DNA from: Rhodospirillales bacterium
Lineage (GTDB): Bacteria; Pseudomonadota; Alphaproteobacteria; Reyranellales; Reyranellaceae
Assembly (NCBI GenBank): GCA_013205335.1
Contig: JABMNB010000099.1
Location: 1-25,240 of the forward strand
Reading direction: 5' to 3'
Length of the DNA stretch: 25,240 nucleotides
The position numbers were made by a program, and so were the translations under genes. The notes below the pieces were generated by a model. It was not told the DNA's origin and made no database searches. It worked only from the letters and a program-made list of their open reading frames with translations. This document shows, piece by piece, positions 9,515 through 17,606 of this stretch. The first letter of the stretch is position 1; the number at the start of each line of letters is the position of its first letter.

Positions 9515-12166
9515 TCAGGCGAGGCTCTTGGAGGCGATCTCGAAGACGTCGCGCGACAGGCCGGGCTCTTCGACGATGCGCTGGAGTTCACGTTTCATCA
9601 GGACCTGCCGGTCCTTGTCGTAGCGCCGCCAAGAGCCGAGAGGGCCGAGCAGGCGGGCCGCGATCTGCGGGTTGAGCCTGTCGGTCGCCAGGACCTGATC
9701 GGCGAGGAAGCGATAGCCGCCGCCTCCGGCCTGATGGAACTGCACCGGATTGCCCGCCGCGAACGCACCGATCAGCGAATAGACGCGGTTGGGATTCCGG
9801 CGGTCGTAGGACGGATGATCGACGAGACGCTTCACCCGTTCCAGCGTCCCGTCGGTCGGCGTGCGTGCCTGGATTGCGAACCACTTGTCGAGAACCAGCG
9901 CTTCGTCCTTCCAGCGCTCATGGAAGGAAGCGAGCGCCGCCTCGCCTTCGGCGCCGCCCATCTCCGCCAGCACCGCGAGTCCCGCGACCTGCTCCGTCAT
10001 GTTGCTCGCGCTCTCGAAGTAAGCAACCGCGCGCCGCCGCGCCGCATCGCCCTTGTCGGCGGACAGGAACTGGAGCGCCGTGCTGCGCAGGCGACGGCGT
10101 CCGACCTCTTCGGGCGTAAAGCGGTAAGGCCCGGTTGCGTGGTTCGCATCGTAGACGGAACTCCAGCGATCGGCGAGCCGGTCGGACAGGACCGAACGGA
10201 CGCGCTGCTGCGCGGCCCACAGCCCGTCGATGTCGATCTCCGGCATGAGCTCGCCGAGAAAGGCGAGGCCCGGCAGGGTCACGGCATCGGCGATGAACGA
10301 CCGGTCGAGCCGCTGATCGTCGAGCGTGCGGCGGATGGCCTCGACGAAATGGTCCGGCACGACCAGGGGCTTGCCGGTCGCACGCGCCTCGACCAGTTCG
10401 AGGATCAGCCGGGCGGCGAGCTGCTGGCCGGCTTCCCAGCGCGCAAAGGGATCGCTGTCGTGTGCCATCAGGAAGGTCAGCTCGTCGTCGGAGCGCGGCG
10501 CCTCGAGCTTCACCGGCGCGGAGAAGCCGCGCAGCAGCGAGGCGACCGGCTTCTCGGGCACGTCCTCGAAGACGAACACCTCGCGTGCCGTGCGGACGTC
10601 GAGCACCCGCGTCGTACCGGTGGCCTTCGCTTCGCCGGAAAGCCGCAGCGGCAGGTCGCGGCCGGCGCCGTCGAGCAGCCCGACGGAAAGCGGGATGTGC
10701 ATCGGCTGCTTCTCCGGCTGGCCCGGCGTCGGCCGCAGACTCTGCCCCACCGTGAGCGTGAAGCGCTTGCCCGCCGAGTCGTAACTGCCTTCGACCTTGA
10801 GGTCCGGCGTGCCGGCCTGCGCATACCACAGGCGGAACTGCGTGAGGTCGACGCCGGAGGCGTCTTCCAGGGCGCCGGCGAAGTCGTCGCAGGTGACGGC
10901 CTGGCCGTCATGGCGCTCGAAGTAGAGATCGATGCCCTTGCGGTAACGCTCCGCTCCCAGCAGCGTGTGCATCATCCGCACCACCTCGGCGCCCTTCTGG
11001 TAGACGGTCGCGGTGTAGAAATTGTTGATCTCGATGTACGAGTCCGGCCGCACGGGATGGGCCATCGGCCCGGCGTCCTCCGGGAACTGGCCGGCGCGCA
11101 GTCGGCGGACATCGTCGATGCGCGCATCGGCGGCCGAGCCCATGTCGGCCGAGAATTGCTGGTCGCGAAAGACCGTCAGCCCTTCCTTGAGCGAGAGCTG
11201 GAACCAGTCGCGGCAGGTGACCCGGTTGCCGGTCCAGTTATGGAAGTATTCGTGGGCGATGACGGCCTCGATCGAATGATAGTCGAGATCCGTCGCCGTC
11301 TCCGGATTGGCCAGGACGAGCTTCGAGTTGAAGACGTTCAGCCCCTTGTTCTCCATCGCGCCCATGTTGAAGTCGTCGATGGCGACGATCATGAACGTGT
11401 CGAGGTCGTATTCGAGGCCGTAGACATCCTCGTCCCACTTCATCGATTTCTGCAGTGACTCCATCGCATGGCCGCAGCGGCCGACATCGCCCGGACGGAC
11501 ATAGATGCGCAGCGTGACCTCGCGGCCGGAGCGGGTCGTGAACCGGTCTTCGAGACATTCGAGAGGGCCTGCCACCAGCGCGAAGAGATAGGACGGCTTG
11601 GGAAACGGATCCTCCCATCTGGCGAAGTGCCGGCCATCGTCCAGCGCGCCGCTGTCGACCAGATTGCCGTTGGACAGAAGCTCCGGCGCCAGCGCGCGGT
11701 CGGCCACGATGCGCGTCGTGTAGCGCGCCATCACGTCGGGACGATCGAGGAAATACGTGATCCGGCGGAAACCCTCGGCCTCGCACTGGGTGCAGAAAAG
11801 ATCGCGCGACCTGTAGAGGCCGGTGAGTTCGGTGTTGTCCTGCGGGCGCAGGCGCGTCGTGATCTCGAGAGTGAAACTCTCGGGCACGCCGCGGATCGCC
11901 AGCGTCTCCGGCTTCACCTCGTGAATTGCCGCCCGGCCGTCCAGCCGCACGGACACGAGTTCCATCTTCTTGCCGTCCAGCACCAGATCGGCGGGCTTCT
12001 CTACGGCCGCCGGATTGCGCCGCACCGCCAGGCGCGACACGACGACCGTCGTCTCCCGGCCAAGCTCGACATCGAGGTCGACGGTATCGATCACGAACGG
12101 CGGCGGTGTGTAGTCGACGCGGCGAATCGTTCCGGGTGTGGTGGTCGTGTGCTTGCTGATGTCCAT
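9515..12166 (-). CDS. pepN: Aminopeptidase N (M1 family zinc metallopeptidase)
   Basis: Removes N-terminal amino acids from peptides late in cytoplasmic protein turnover. The 883-residue length matches bacterial PepN, and the domain order is a beta-sandwich N-domain, thermolysin-like catalytic domain, small beta domain and helical C-domain. The exopeptidase motif GAMEN is at 269-273. The zinc motif is HEYFHNW (His305, Glu306, His309) with third ligand Glu328 in LKEGLT. Tyr389 in TVYQKGAEV matches the transition-state tyrosine of the E. coli enzyme. The ATG at 12166 is firm because an in-frame TGA lies 9 nt upstream, yet no ribosome-binding sequence precedes it, so translation may be leaderless or weak. 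It is divergent from the lipoprotein/two-component genes. Confidence 0.97.
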   Translation of the reverse strand: MDISKHTTTTPGTIRRVDYTPPPFVIDTVDLDVELGRETTVVVSRLAVRRNPAAVEKPADLVLDGKKMELVSVRLDGRAAIHEVKPETLAIRGVPESFTLEITTRLRPQDNTELTGLYRSRDLFCTQCEAEGFRRITYFLDRPDVMARYTTRIVADRALAPELLSNGNLVDSGALDDGRHFARWEDPFPKPSYLFALVAGPLECLEDRFTTRSGREVTLRIYVRPGDVGRCGHAMESLQKSMKWDEDVYGLEYDLDTFMIVAIDDFNMGAMENKGLNVFNSKLVLANPETATDLDYHSIEAVIAHEYFHNWTGNRVTCRDWFQLSLKEGLTVFRDQQFSADMGSAADARIDDVRRLRAGQFPEDAGPMAHPVRPDSYIEINNFYTATVYQKGAEVVRMMHTLLGAERYRKGIDLYFERHDGQAVTCDDFAGALEDASGVDLTQFRLWYAQAGTPDLKVEGSYDSAGKRFTLTVGQSLRPTPGQPEKQPMHIPLSVGLLDGAGRDLPLRLSGEAKATGTTRVLDVRTAREVFVFEDVPEKPVASLLRGFSAPVKLEAPRSDDELTFLMAHDSDPFARWEAGQQLAARLILELVEARATGKPLVVPDHFVEAIRRTLDDQRLDRSFIADAVTLPGLAFLGELMPEIDIDGLWAAQQRVRSVLSDRLADRWSSVYDANHATGPYRFTPEEVGRRRLRSTALQFLSADKGDAARRRAVAYFESASNMTEQVAGLAVLAEMGGAEGEAALASFHERWKDEALVLDKWFAIQARTPTDGTLERVKRLVDHPSYDRRNPNRVYSLIGAFAAGNPVQFHQAGGGGYRFLADQVLATDRLNPQIAARLLGPLGSWRRYDKDRQVLMKRELQRIVEEPGLSRDVFEIASKSLA

Positions 12167-12240
12167 GCATATTCAATACGACAGCCACGCCGCTCGCGGA
12201 ATTCGGGCTTGCCCCGGGTGACGGTTGGCCGCAATCCTGA

Positions 12241-12296
12241 AGCGTGAAAACGCTGTTCCCGAGGGAATCGCGCGAACGTGGCACGGGCCCCGTGCC
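12241..12296. other. Cluster of three inverted repeats in the pepN/lipoprotein divergent region
   Basis: The 171-bp gap at 12167-12337 contains no gene. Within it lie AGCGT-GAAA-ACGCT (12241-12254, a 5-bp stem with a GAAA loop), TTCCC-GA-GGGAA (12256-12267) and GGCACGG-GCC-CCGTGCC (12280-12296, perfect 7-bp arms). They could be regulator sites for either divergent unit or leader hairpins. I see no convincing -35/-10 pair in the gap. Confidence 0.4.
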
Positions 12297-12337
12297 GCAA
12301 ACCCGCCACATGGTCGCTTTAGGCAGACACTTCTCGG

Positions 12338-12829
12338 ATGCGAATGACAATTGGATCTTTGGCAACACGGACCCTCGGCATGGGATTGGGATTGTTGCTT
12401 CTCTCCGGCTGCGATTCGATGCGTGCGGATTTTGCACGGCTCACGTCGCCCACTCCGCCGGCGCCCGTGACCGCCCGCAAGACGACGACCGCCGTGCAGC
12501 CTGCTGCCGCGCGCGTCGCACCAAAACCTGCCGCAGCTCCCGCTGCCATCACTCCCCCTGCGGACGTTCCGCCGCCGGTGCTCACGGGCTATCGTGAGGC
12601 CGAGTTGCGGGCGATGCTCGGCCCACCGACCAGCGAGGAGGCGCATCCTCCCGGCAAGCACTGGCGCTATCGCACCGGCAAGTGCACTCTCGACATCCAG
12701 CTCTATCCGGATGTCGAAACCAAGCAGTACGGAACCCTCGCGTACAAGGTGAAGAGCGATGACGACACAGACGAAGGACGACGGCTCTGCCTGGCCCAGC
12801 TCCAATCCCGGATTCAGGCCGGACGCTGA
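12338..12829 (+). CDS. Putative lipoprotein with a proline/alanine linker, first gene of a two-component cassette
   Basis: A 163-residue predicted lipoprotein. The signal segment ends in the lipobox LLSGC (Cys25). The residue after the cysteine is Asp, which in enterobacteria favours retention in the inner membrane. Residues about 37-80 are a flexible Pro/Ala/Thr-rich linker. The C-terminal domain (about 81-163) has GYREAELRAMLGPP followed by HWRYRTGKC, reminiscent of SmpA/OmlA-type small lipoprotein domains, and two cysteines (Cys116, Cys151) that could pair. The start is ATG 12338 or ATG 12344, and neither has a good ribosome site. Its 3' end overlaps the response-regulator gene by 71 nt in a different frame, so the two are probably co-transcribed. 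A role as an accessory input to the kinase is inference from position. Confidence 0.8.
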   Translation: MRMTIGSLATRTLGMGLGLLLLSGCDSMRADFARLTSPTPPAPVTARKTTTAVQPAAARVAPKPAAAPAAITPPADVPPPVLTGYREAELRAMLGPPTSEEAHPPGKHWRYRTGKCTLDIQLYPDVETKQYGTLAYKVKSDDDTDEGRRLCLAQLQSRIQAGR

Positions 12830-13568
12830 GATCGAGGCTGGGATCGAAACGGGGCGGCGGGTCCGCATCGCCTTCGTGGAAGATGACGACGACTTCCGCG
12901 AGGCCGCGAGCGGCGAACTGGGCGACCACGGCTTCGACGTTGCCGCGTTCGCCGACGGCACCGGTCTGGTCGAATTCCTCGGGACGGCCGGCGACATCGA
13001 AATCGTCGTGCTCGACTGGGGCCTGCCGCGAATCTCAGGCATCGATCTGCTGCCCAGACTGCGGCGCGCCGGCATCAACCTGCCGGTGGTATTCCTGACC
13101 GGTCGCAGCGAGCCCAACTACGAGCAGCTCGCCCTCGATCGCGGGGCCATCGACTTCGTCGACAAATCGCGCGGCGTACCGATTCTCGCCCGCCGCCTGC
13201 GCCTGATCGCCGACCGCGCCGGCAAGTCGATGACGGCCGACGGCGAAGGCAATTTCCACTGCGGTCGCCTGCTGCTGAAACCCGCGGTCAGCCGAGCCCT
13301 CTGGGACGAGACCGATCTCAACCTGACGGTGACCGAGTTCAAGATCGTGCATACGCTGGCGGCCAACATCGGCAGCTATGTCAGCTACCGCGCCGTCTAC
13401 GACTGCATGCACTATGTCGGCTTCATCGCGGGGAGCGGTGAGAATGGCTATCGAACCAACGTCCGCTCCTGCATCAAGCGCATCCGCAACAAGTTCCGCG
13501 CCATCGATCCCGAGTTCGGCGAGATCGAGAATTACCAGTCGTTCGGCTACCGCTGGGGCAAGGACTAG
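12759..13568 (+). CDS. OmpR/PhoB-family response regulator with an N-terminal extension
   Basis: A DNA-binding response regulator of 269 residues. The receiver domain starts only at about residue 35 (VRIAFVEDDDDF). It has the acidic pocket (Glu41 to Asp45), phospho-acceptor Asp86 in VVLDWGLP, Thr114 in FLTGR and Lys136 in VDKS. The usual Lys-Pro after the switch lysine is replaced by Lys-Ser. Residues about 165-269 form the winged-helix output domain, ending YQSFGYRWGKD. The ATG at 12759 is the only plausible start, because the next start-type codon in frame is the GTG of VEDD, inside the first receiver strand. The gene therefore overlaps the lipoprotein by 71 nt and carries a 34-residue extension. 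AAGG lies about 9 nt upstream. It is partnered with the kinase that begins 7 nt after its stop. Target genes are unknown. Confidence 0.93.
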   Translation: MTTQTKDDGSAWPSSNPGFRPDAEIEAGIETGRRVRIAFVEDDDDFREAASGELGDHGFDVAAFADGTGLVEFLGTAGDIEIVVLDWGLPRISGIDLLPRLRRAGINLPVVFLTGRSEPNYEQLALDRGAIDFVDKSRGVPILARRLRLIADRAGKSMTADGEGNFHCGRLLLKPAVSRALWDETDLNLTVTEFKIVHTLAANIGSYVSYRAVYDCMHYVGFIAGSGENGYRTNVRSCIKRIRNKFRAIDPEFGEIENYQSFGYRWGKD

Positions 13569-13575
13569 CGTCCCG

Positions 13576-15072
13576 GTGCTGCGCCGCCTCGCCGCTTCGC
13601 TGACGCTGAAGCTGGTGGCGCTGATCGGCCTGTTCGTGGCACTGCCCATCGTCCTCTACGGTCAGTTCGAAAGCGCCGACAGCCAGATGCAGGCCCTGGT
13701 GACGCGCGCCATCCAGGATCGCAGCGCCCTGATCGCCGAGGCCCTGACGCCGGTGCTGCGCGACACGGATCCCGCCGCGCCGATGAACATGAACCGCGCG
13801 CTCGAGAAGTATGCGAGCAGCGGGACGGTGCTGAAGCTGATGTACCAGCCGTCCGCGGCGCGCACGGCGAGCCGCTTCTATCTCGTGGGCTCCGCGCCGC
13901 CGCTCGCGCCCGAGGCGGTGACCACGGAACTCGAGGAACTCAGCCAGCGCGGCATCCTCCAGCGGCTGTCCGAAGCCTGCACGTGGAACGCATCGGACGA
14001 GATGCGCTACAGCCGCGCCGATGGCACCGTCGAGCTGTTGACCTCGATCATCCCGATCCGCGCCCGCGGCGATTGCTGGATACTGACGACCACGCACGTC
14101 GCTTCGGACTTCCTCAATACGTCGATAGGCCGTCCCTACCGGGAAACCCGCGAGGTCCGAATTGCCGCCGCCATCTATCTCGGCGGCGCGCTGCTCGCCA
14201 TCCTGGTGGCGCTGGGCATTCGCCTCAGCCTGCGCCGTTTCCGCAACGTCGCCGACGAGATCGCGCTGGGCCGCGCCGTCGATGCGACCTTCGTCGAGCG
14301 CAACACCGTGCCCGAACTCTCGGGCGTGGCGCGCGATTTCGACCGGCTGGTGCACGAACTGCGCCGCGTGTCGCGCGAGATCCGTCAGTCGGCCGAGGAC
14401 AATGCGCACTCCTTCAAGACGCCGCTCGCCGCCGTGCAGTCGGCGCTGCGTCCCGTGCGTCGTGCCGTGCCGGAAGAGGATCAACGGGCCCGGCGCGCGC
14501 TCGAGATAGTGGACTCCTCGCTCGCCCGGCTGCTCAATCTCGTGAACGCTGCCCAGCGCCACGACATGGGGACGGCCGACATCATCGATGCGCCGCGCGT
14601 GCCGACCGGGCTGGCGCCGCTGGTCGAGGAGGCGGCGCGGCATTTCCAGGAGATCGCCGCCGCGCGCGAGATCGCCCTCGTCCTGAAGCTCGATCGGGCC
14701 GTCGCCGTTCGCACCGCGGCAGGCATGATGGAAGCCGCCCTGCAGGCCGTGCTGGAGAATGCCATCAGCTTTTCGCCCGGCGGCACGACGGTAGCCGTCT
14801 CGCTGAGCGCTTCCACCGAAACGGTCGAACTGACCGTCGAGGACGAGGGCCCCGGCATCGACGTCGAGAAGATCGATCGCGTGTTCGAACGCTACTTCTC
14901 TTTGCGCCCCGACGATGGCATAGGCAGCGACCGGGCCGTGGAGCATTCGGGTCTCGGCCTCTGGATCGTGCGGCGCAACGTCGAGGCTTTGGGCGGTCAG
15001 GTCAGTGCCGCCAATCGCCCCGACGGCGGCCTGTCGATCAGGATGTTTCTGCCGCGCGTCGTCATCCACTAG
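13576..15072 (+). CDS. Membrane sensor histidine kinase with PhoQ-like H-box
   Basis: A 498-residue sensor kinase for the adjacent regulator. Two membrane segments (about 12-29 and 196-214) enclose a periplasmic domain of about 165 residues containing two cysteines (Cys135, Cys167). A HAMP-like linker follows at about 216-270. The phosphorylated histidine is His278 in AHSFKTPLAAVQSAL. Serine follows the histidine where most HisKA kinases have Glu or Asp, and the whole segment resembles the PhoQ H-box (HSLKTPLAVLQS). The ATPase domain shows the N-box LENAISFSPGG, G1 EDEGPGID and G2 GLGLWIVRR. The start is GTG 13576, with AAGGA 12 nt upstream; no better start exists after the regulator stop. 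The signal sensed is unknown. The PhoQ resemblance does not prove magnesium or peptide sensing. Confidence 0.93.
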   Translation: MLRRLAASLTLKLVALIGLFVALPIVLYGQFESADSQMQALVTRAIQDRSALIAEALTPVLRDTDPAAPMNMNRALEKYASSGTVLKLMYQPSAARTASRFYLVGSAPPLAPEAVTTELEELSQRGILQRLSEACTWNASDEMRYSRADGTVELLTSIIPIRARGDCWILTTTHVASDFLNTSIGRPYRETREVRIAAAIYLGGALLAILVALGIRLSLRRFRNVADEIALGRAVDATFVERNTVPELSGVARDFDRLVHELRRVSREIRQSAEDNAHSFKTPLAAVQSALRPVRRAVPEEDQRARRALEIVDSSLARLLNLVNAAQRHDMGTADIIDAPRVPTGLAPLVEEAARHFQEIAAAREIALVLKLDRAVAVRTAAGMMEAALQAVLENAISFSPGGTTVAVSLSASTETVELTVEDEGPGIDVEKIDRVFERYFSLRPDDGIGSDRAVEHSGLGLWIVRRNVEALGGQVSAANRPDGGLSIRMFLPRVVIH

Positions 15073-15096
15073 TTGCCGTCGAAAGGTCGGGAGATC

Positions 15097-15936
15097 ATGA
15101 GCGCCGTCACCGCAGCCAGGAGAGTGAGCACGCCGCAGATCCGCGCCCGCAAGGGCGGCGAGCCGATCGTCTGCCTGACCGCCTACACCACGCAGATGGC
15201 GCGCTGGCTCGACCCGCATGTCGACCTGCTGCTGGTCGGCGACTCGCTGGGCATGGTGATCTACGGCTTCGACAGCACGCTCCCCGTCACGCTCGACATG
15301 ATGATCGCCCATGGCTCGGCGGTGATGCGCGGCGCAACGCATGCCTGCGTGATCGTCGACCTGCCGTTCGGCAGCTACCAGGCCAGCCCCGAGCAGGCCT
15401 TCCACAGCGCCGCGCGCGTCATGTCCGAGACCGGCGCGAGCGGTGTGAAGCTGGAGGGCGGCGAGGTCATGGCCGAGACCGTGCGCTACCTCGCGCAGCG
15501 CGGCATTCCGGTCTGCGCCCATGTCGGATTGATGCCGCAGGCCGTGAACGTGGCCGGCGGCTTCAAGGCGACAGGCCGGTCCGACGAGGAGGCACGGCAG
15601 GTGACGCGCGACGCCGAGGCGATGGCCGAGGCCGGGGCCTTCGCGGTCGTGCTGGAAGGCACCGTGGAACCGGTGGCGGCGGCGATCACCGCAGCGCTGC
15701 CCATCCCGACCATCGGCATCGGTGCATCGCCGGCCTGCGACGGCCAGATCCTGGTGTCGGAAGACGTGTTCGGCCTGTTCAGCGATTTCACCCCGCGGTT
15801 CGTGAAGCGCTATGCCGATCTCGGGCCGAAGATCTGCGAAGCCGCCGCATCCTATGCGGCCGACGTGCGGGCCCGTCGTTTTCCCGCGATGGAGCATTGC
15901 TTCCTGCCCAGATCCGGTGGTCAATCCCGGTCATAG
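15097..15936 (+). CDS. panB: 3-methyl-2-oxobutanoate hydroxymethyltransferase
   Basis: First committed step of pantothenate (vitamin B5) and coenzyme A synthesis: it transfers a hydroxymethyl group from methylene-tetrahydrofolate to 2-oxoisovalerate, giving ketopantoate. The 279-residue protein has the magnesium ligands Asp49 (LLVGDSLG), Asp88 (IVDLPFG) and Glu120 (VKLEGG), and catalytic Glu187 (VVLEGTVEP), matching the E. coli residues in order. The start is ATG 15097 with GGGAG just upstream; a TTG at 15073 immediately after the kinase stop would add eight residues. It is 24 bp downstream of the kinase and 29 bp upstream of the second GMC gene, so it probably shares their transcript. panC is not in the window, and nothing here links panB to its neighbours' functions. 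Confidence 0.96.
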   Translation: MSAVTAARRVSTPQIRARKGGEPIVCLTAYTTQMARWLDPHVDLLLVGDSLGMVIYGFDSTLPVTLDMMIAHGSAVMRGATHACVIVDLPFGSYQASPEQAFHSAARVMSETGASGVKLEGGEVMAETVRYLAQRGIPVCAHVGLMPQAVNVAGGFKATGRSDEEARQVTRDAEAMAEAGAFAVVLEGTVEPVAAAITAALPIPTIGIGASPACDGQILVSEDVFGLFSDFTPRFVKRYADLGPKICEAAASYAADVRARRFPAMEHCFLPRSGGQSRS

Positions 15937-15965
15937 GCCCGCTCGAAGAAAGAGAAAGCAACCTG

Positions 15966-17606
15966 ATGGAGAGTTTCGACTACGTGATCGTGGGCGCCGG
16001 CTCGGCGGGCAGCGTGCTGGCCAACCGGTTGAGCGAGGACCCCAACGTCACGGTCTGCGTGCTCGAAGCCGGTCCGCGCGACTGGCATCCCTTCATCCAT
16101 ATCCCGGCCGGCTTCATGTACACGCTGGTCGATCCCAAGGTGAACTGGCTCTACAAGTCCGAGCCCAGCGAATGGACCGGCGGACGTGCCATCGCCGCCC
16201 CGCGCGGCAAGACGCTGGGTGGCTCGAGTTCGATCAACGGACACATCTACAACCGCGGCCAGCGACTTGATTTCGACGGCTGGGCACAGCGCGGCAATCG
16301 CGGCTGGGGCTATTCCGACGTGCTCCCCTATTTCCGTCGCAGCGAGCGGCGCATGGCGGGCGATGCCGATGCAACGTTCCGGGGCAGCGAAGGCAACCTG
16401 CCGATCACCGACCTCGAATGGCGCGATCCTTTGTGCGAAGCCTTCATCGAAGGCGCCGTGGAACAGGGCATCCCGCGCAACCCTGACTATAACGGCACGA
16501 AACAGGCGGGCGTCAGCTACGTCCAGCGCATCATCAAGAACGGCCGCAGGGTCAGCGCCGCCCGCGGCTACCTGCATCCGGCGATGTCGCGGCCCAACCT
16601 CACCGTGCTCACCCACGCTCACGCGACATCGATCGTCCTCAAGGGCAAGCGCGCCGTCGGCGTGCGTTACCGCAAGGGCGGTCGCAACGGCACGCCTGTG
16701 GAAGTCCGCGCCGCCAGGGAAGTGATCCTGAGCGGCGGCACGGTGAACTCGCCGCAGCTCCTGCAACTCTCGGGCATCGGCCCGGGACCGTTGCTGAAGT
16801 CGCTCGGCATCGAGGTGAAGCACGAGCTGGCAGGGGTCGGCGAGAATCTGCGGGACCATTACGCACCGCGCTTCGTCGCGCGCGTGAAGAACGCCATGAG
16901 CATCAACGAACGCTCCAGGGGGCTGCGCCTGGCCGGTGAAGTCTTCAAATACGTCACGATGCGTAAGGGGCTCCTGACGCTCAATCCGACGCTGATCTAC
17001 GTGTTCTGGAAGTCCGACGAGAGCATCGAGAATTACGACCTGCAGCTCACCTTCACGCCCGCCAGCTACAAAGAGGGCGTGCAGTCGACGCTCGATGATT
17101 TCCCCGGCATGACCATCGCCTCGTGGCAGCAGCGGCCCGATTCGATCGGGTACGTCCGCGCACGCTCGGCCGACCCGTTCGAACATCCCGTCATCCAGCC
17201 GAACTATCTCGGCGCGGAGAGCGACCGTCGCGTGCTGATGGCCGGCATGAAGCTGGCGCGGCGGCTGCTGGGTTCCAGGGCGCTCAGCAAGTACTACGAC
17301 CGTGAGGAATTCCCCGGCGCCGAGAAGCAATCGGATGCCGACCTGATGCAGGCCGCCAGGGAGCGCGGCACCACGACGTTCCATCTGATGGGTACCTGCC
17401 GCATGGCGTCTGACAACGATCCCACCGCCGTCGTCGACGACCAGCTTCGCGTGCGCGGGCTCGAGGGGCTGCGCGTGGTCGATGCCTCGATCATGCCGAC
17501 CATGCCCTCCGCCAACCTCAACGCCTCGGTGCTCATGATCGCCGAGAAGGCGGCCGACATGATCCGCGGCAAGCCGGCGCCGGAAGCCACGGTGCTGAAG
17601 GACTGA
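15966..17606 (+). CDS. GMC-family FAD oxidoreductase (choline dehydrogenase-like), second copy
   Basis: A cytoplasmic flavin alcohol dehydrogenase of 546 residues. FAD is bound by VIVGAGSAG (8-15) and VLEAGP, and the GMC signature GGSSSING is at 85-92. Catalytic His473 lies in FHLMGTCRM and Asn517 (in SANLNASVL) 44 residues on, the same His/Asn spacing as the first copy. The usual glycine after TCRM is Ala here (GTCRMASD). The two copies share motifs but differ clearly in their substrate-side middle regions, so they are paralogues with probably different substrates and not a recent duplication. The stop TGA shares its A with the next gene's ATG, so translation is coupled to the hydrolase. The substrate cannot be read from sequence; an alcohol released by the partner hydrolase is one possibility. 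Confidence 0.93.
   Translation: MESFDYVIVGAGSAGSVLANRLSEDPNVTVCVLEAGPRDWHPFIHIPAGFMYTLVDPKVNWLYKSEPSEWTGGRAIAAPRGKTLGGSSSINGHIYNRGQRLDFDGWAQRGNRGWGYSDVLPYFRRSERRMAGDADATFRGSEGNLPITDLEWRDPLCEAFIEGAVEQGIPRNPDYNGTKQAGVSYVQRIIKNGRRVSAARGYLHPAMSRPNLTVLTHAHATSIVLKGKRAVGVRYRKGGRNGTPVEVRAAREVILSGGTVNSPQLLQLSGIGPGPLLKSLGIEVKHELAGVGENLRDHYAPRFVARVKNAMSINERSRGLRLAGEVFKYVTMRKGLLTLNPTLIYVFWKSDESIENYDLQLTFTPASYKEGVQSTLDDFPGMTIASWQQRPDSIGYVRARSADPFEHPVIQPNYLGAESDRRVLMAGMKLARRLLGSRALSKYYDREEFPGAEKQSDADLMQAARERGTTTFHLMGTCRMASDNDPTAVVDDQLRVRGLEGLRVVDASIMPTMPSANLNASVLMIAEKAADMIRGKPAPEATVLKD

Noticed and set aside
9458..11458. A 666-codon open frame on the plus strand opposite pepN
   Set aside because: It lies wholly antisense to a well-supported aminopeptidase N and has a composition (Arg/Gly/Ala/His-rich, no domain) typical of the mirror frame of GC-rich genes.
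12280..12296. The GGCACGG/CCGTGCC repeat as an intrinsic terminator
   Set aside because: It lies upstream of both divergent genes, not after a gene end, and has no T-run on either side.
13474..15924. An 816-codon open frame on the minus strand opposite the kinase and panB
   Set aside because: It is a shadow of two clear plus-strand genes and spans their boundary with no recognisable domain or ribosome site.
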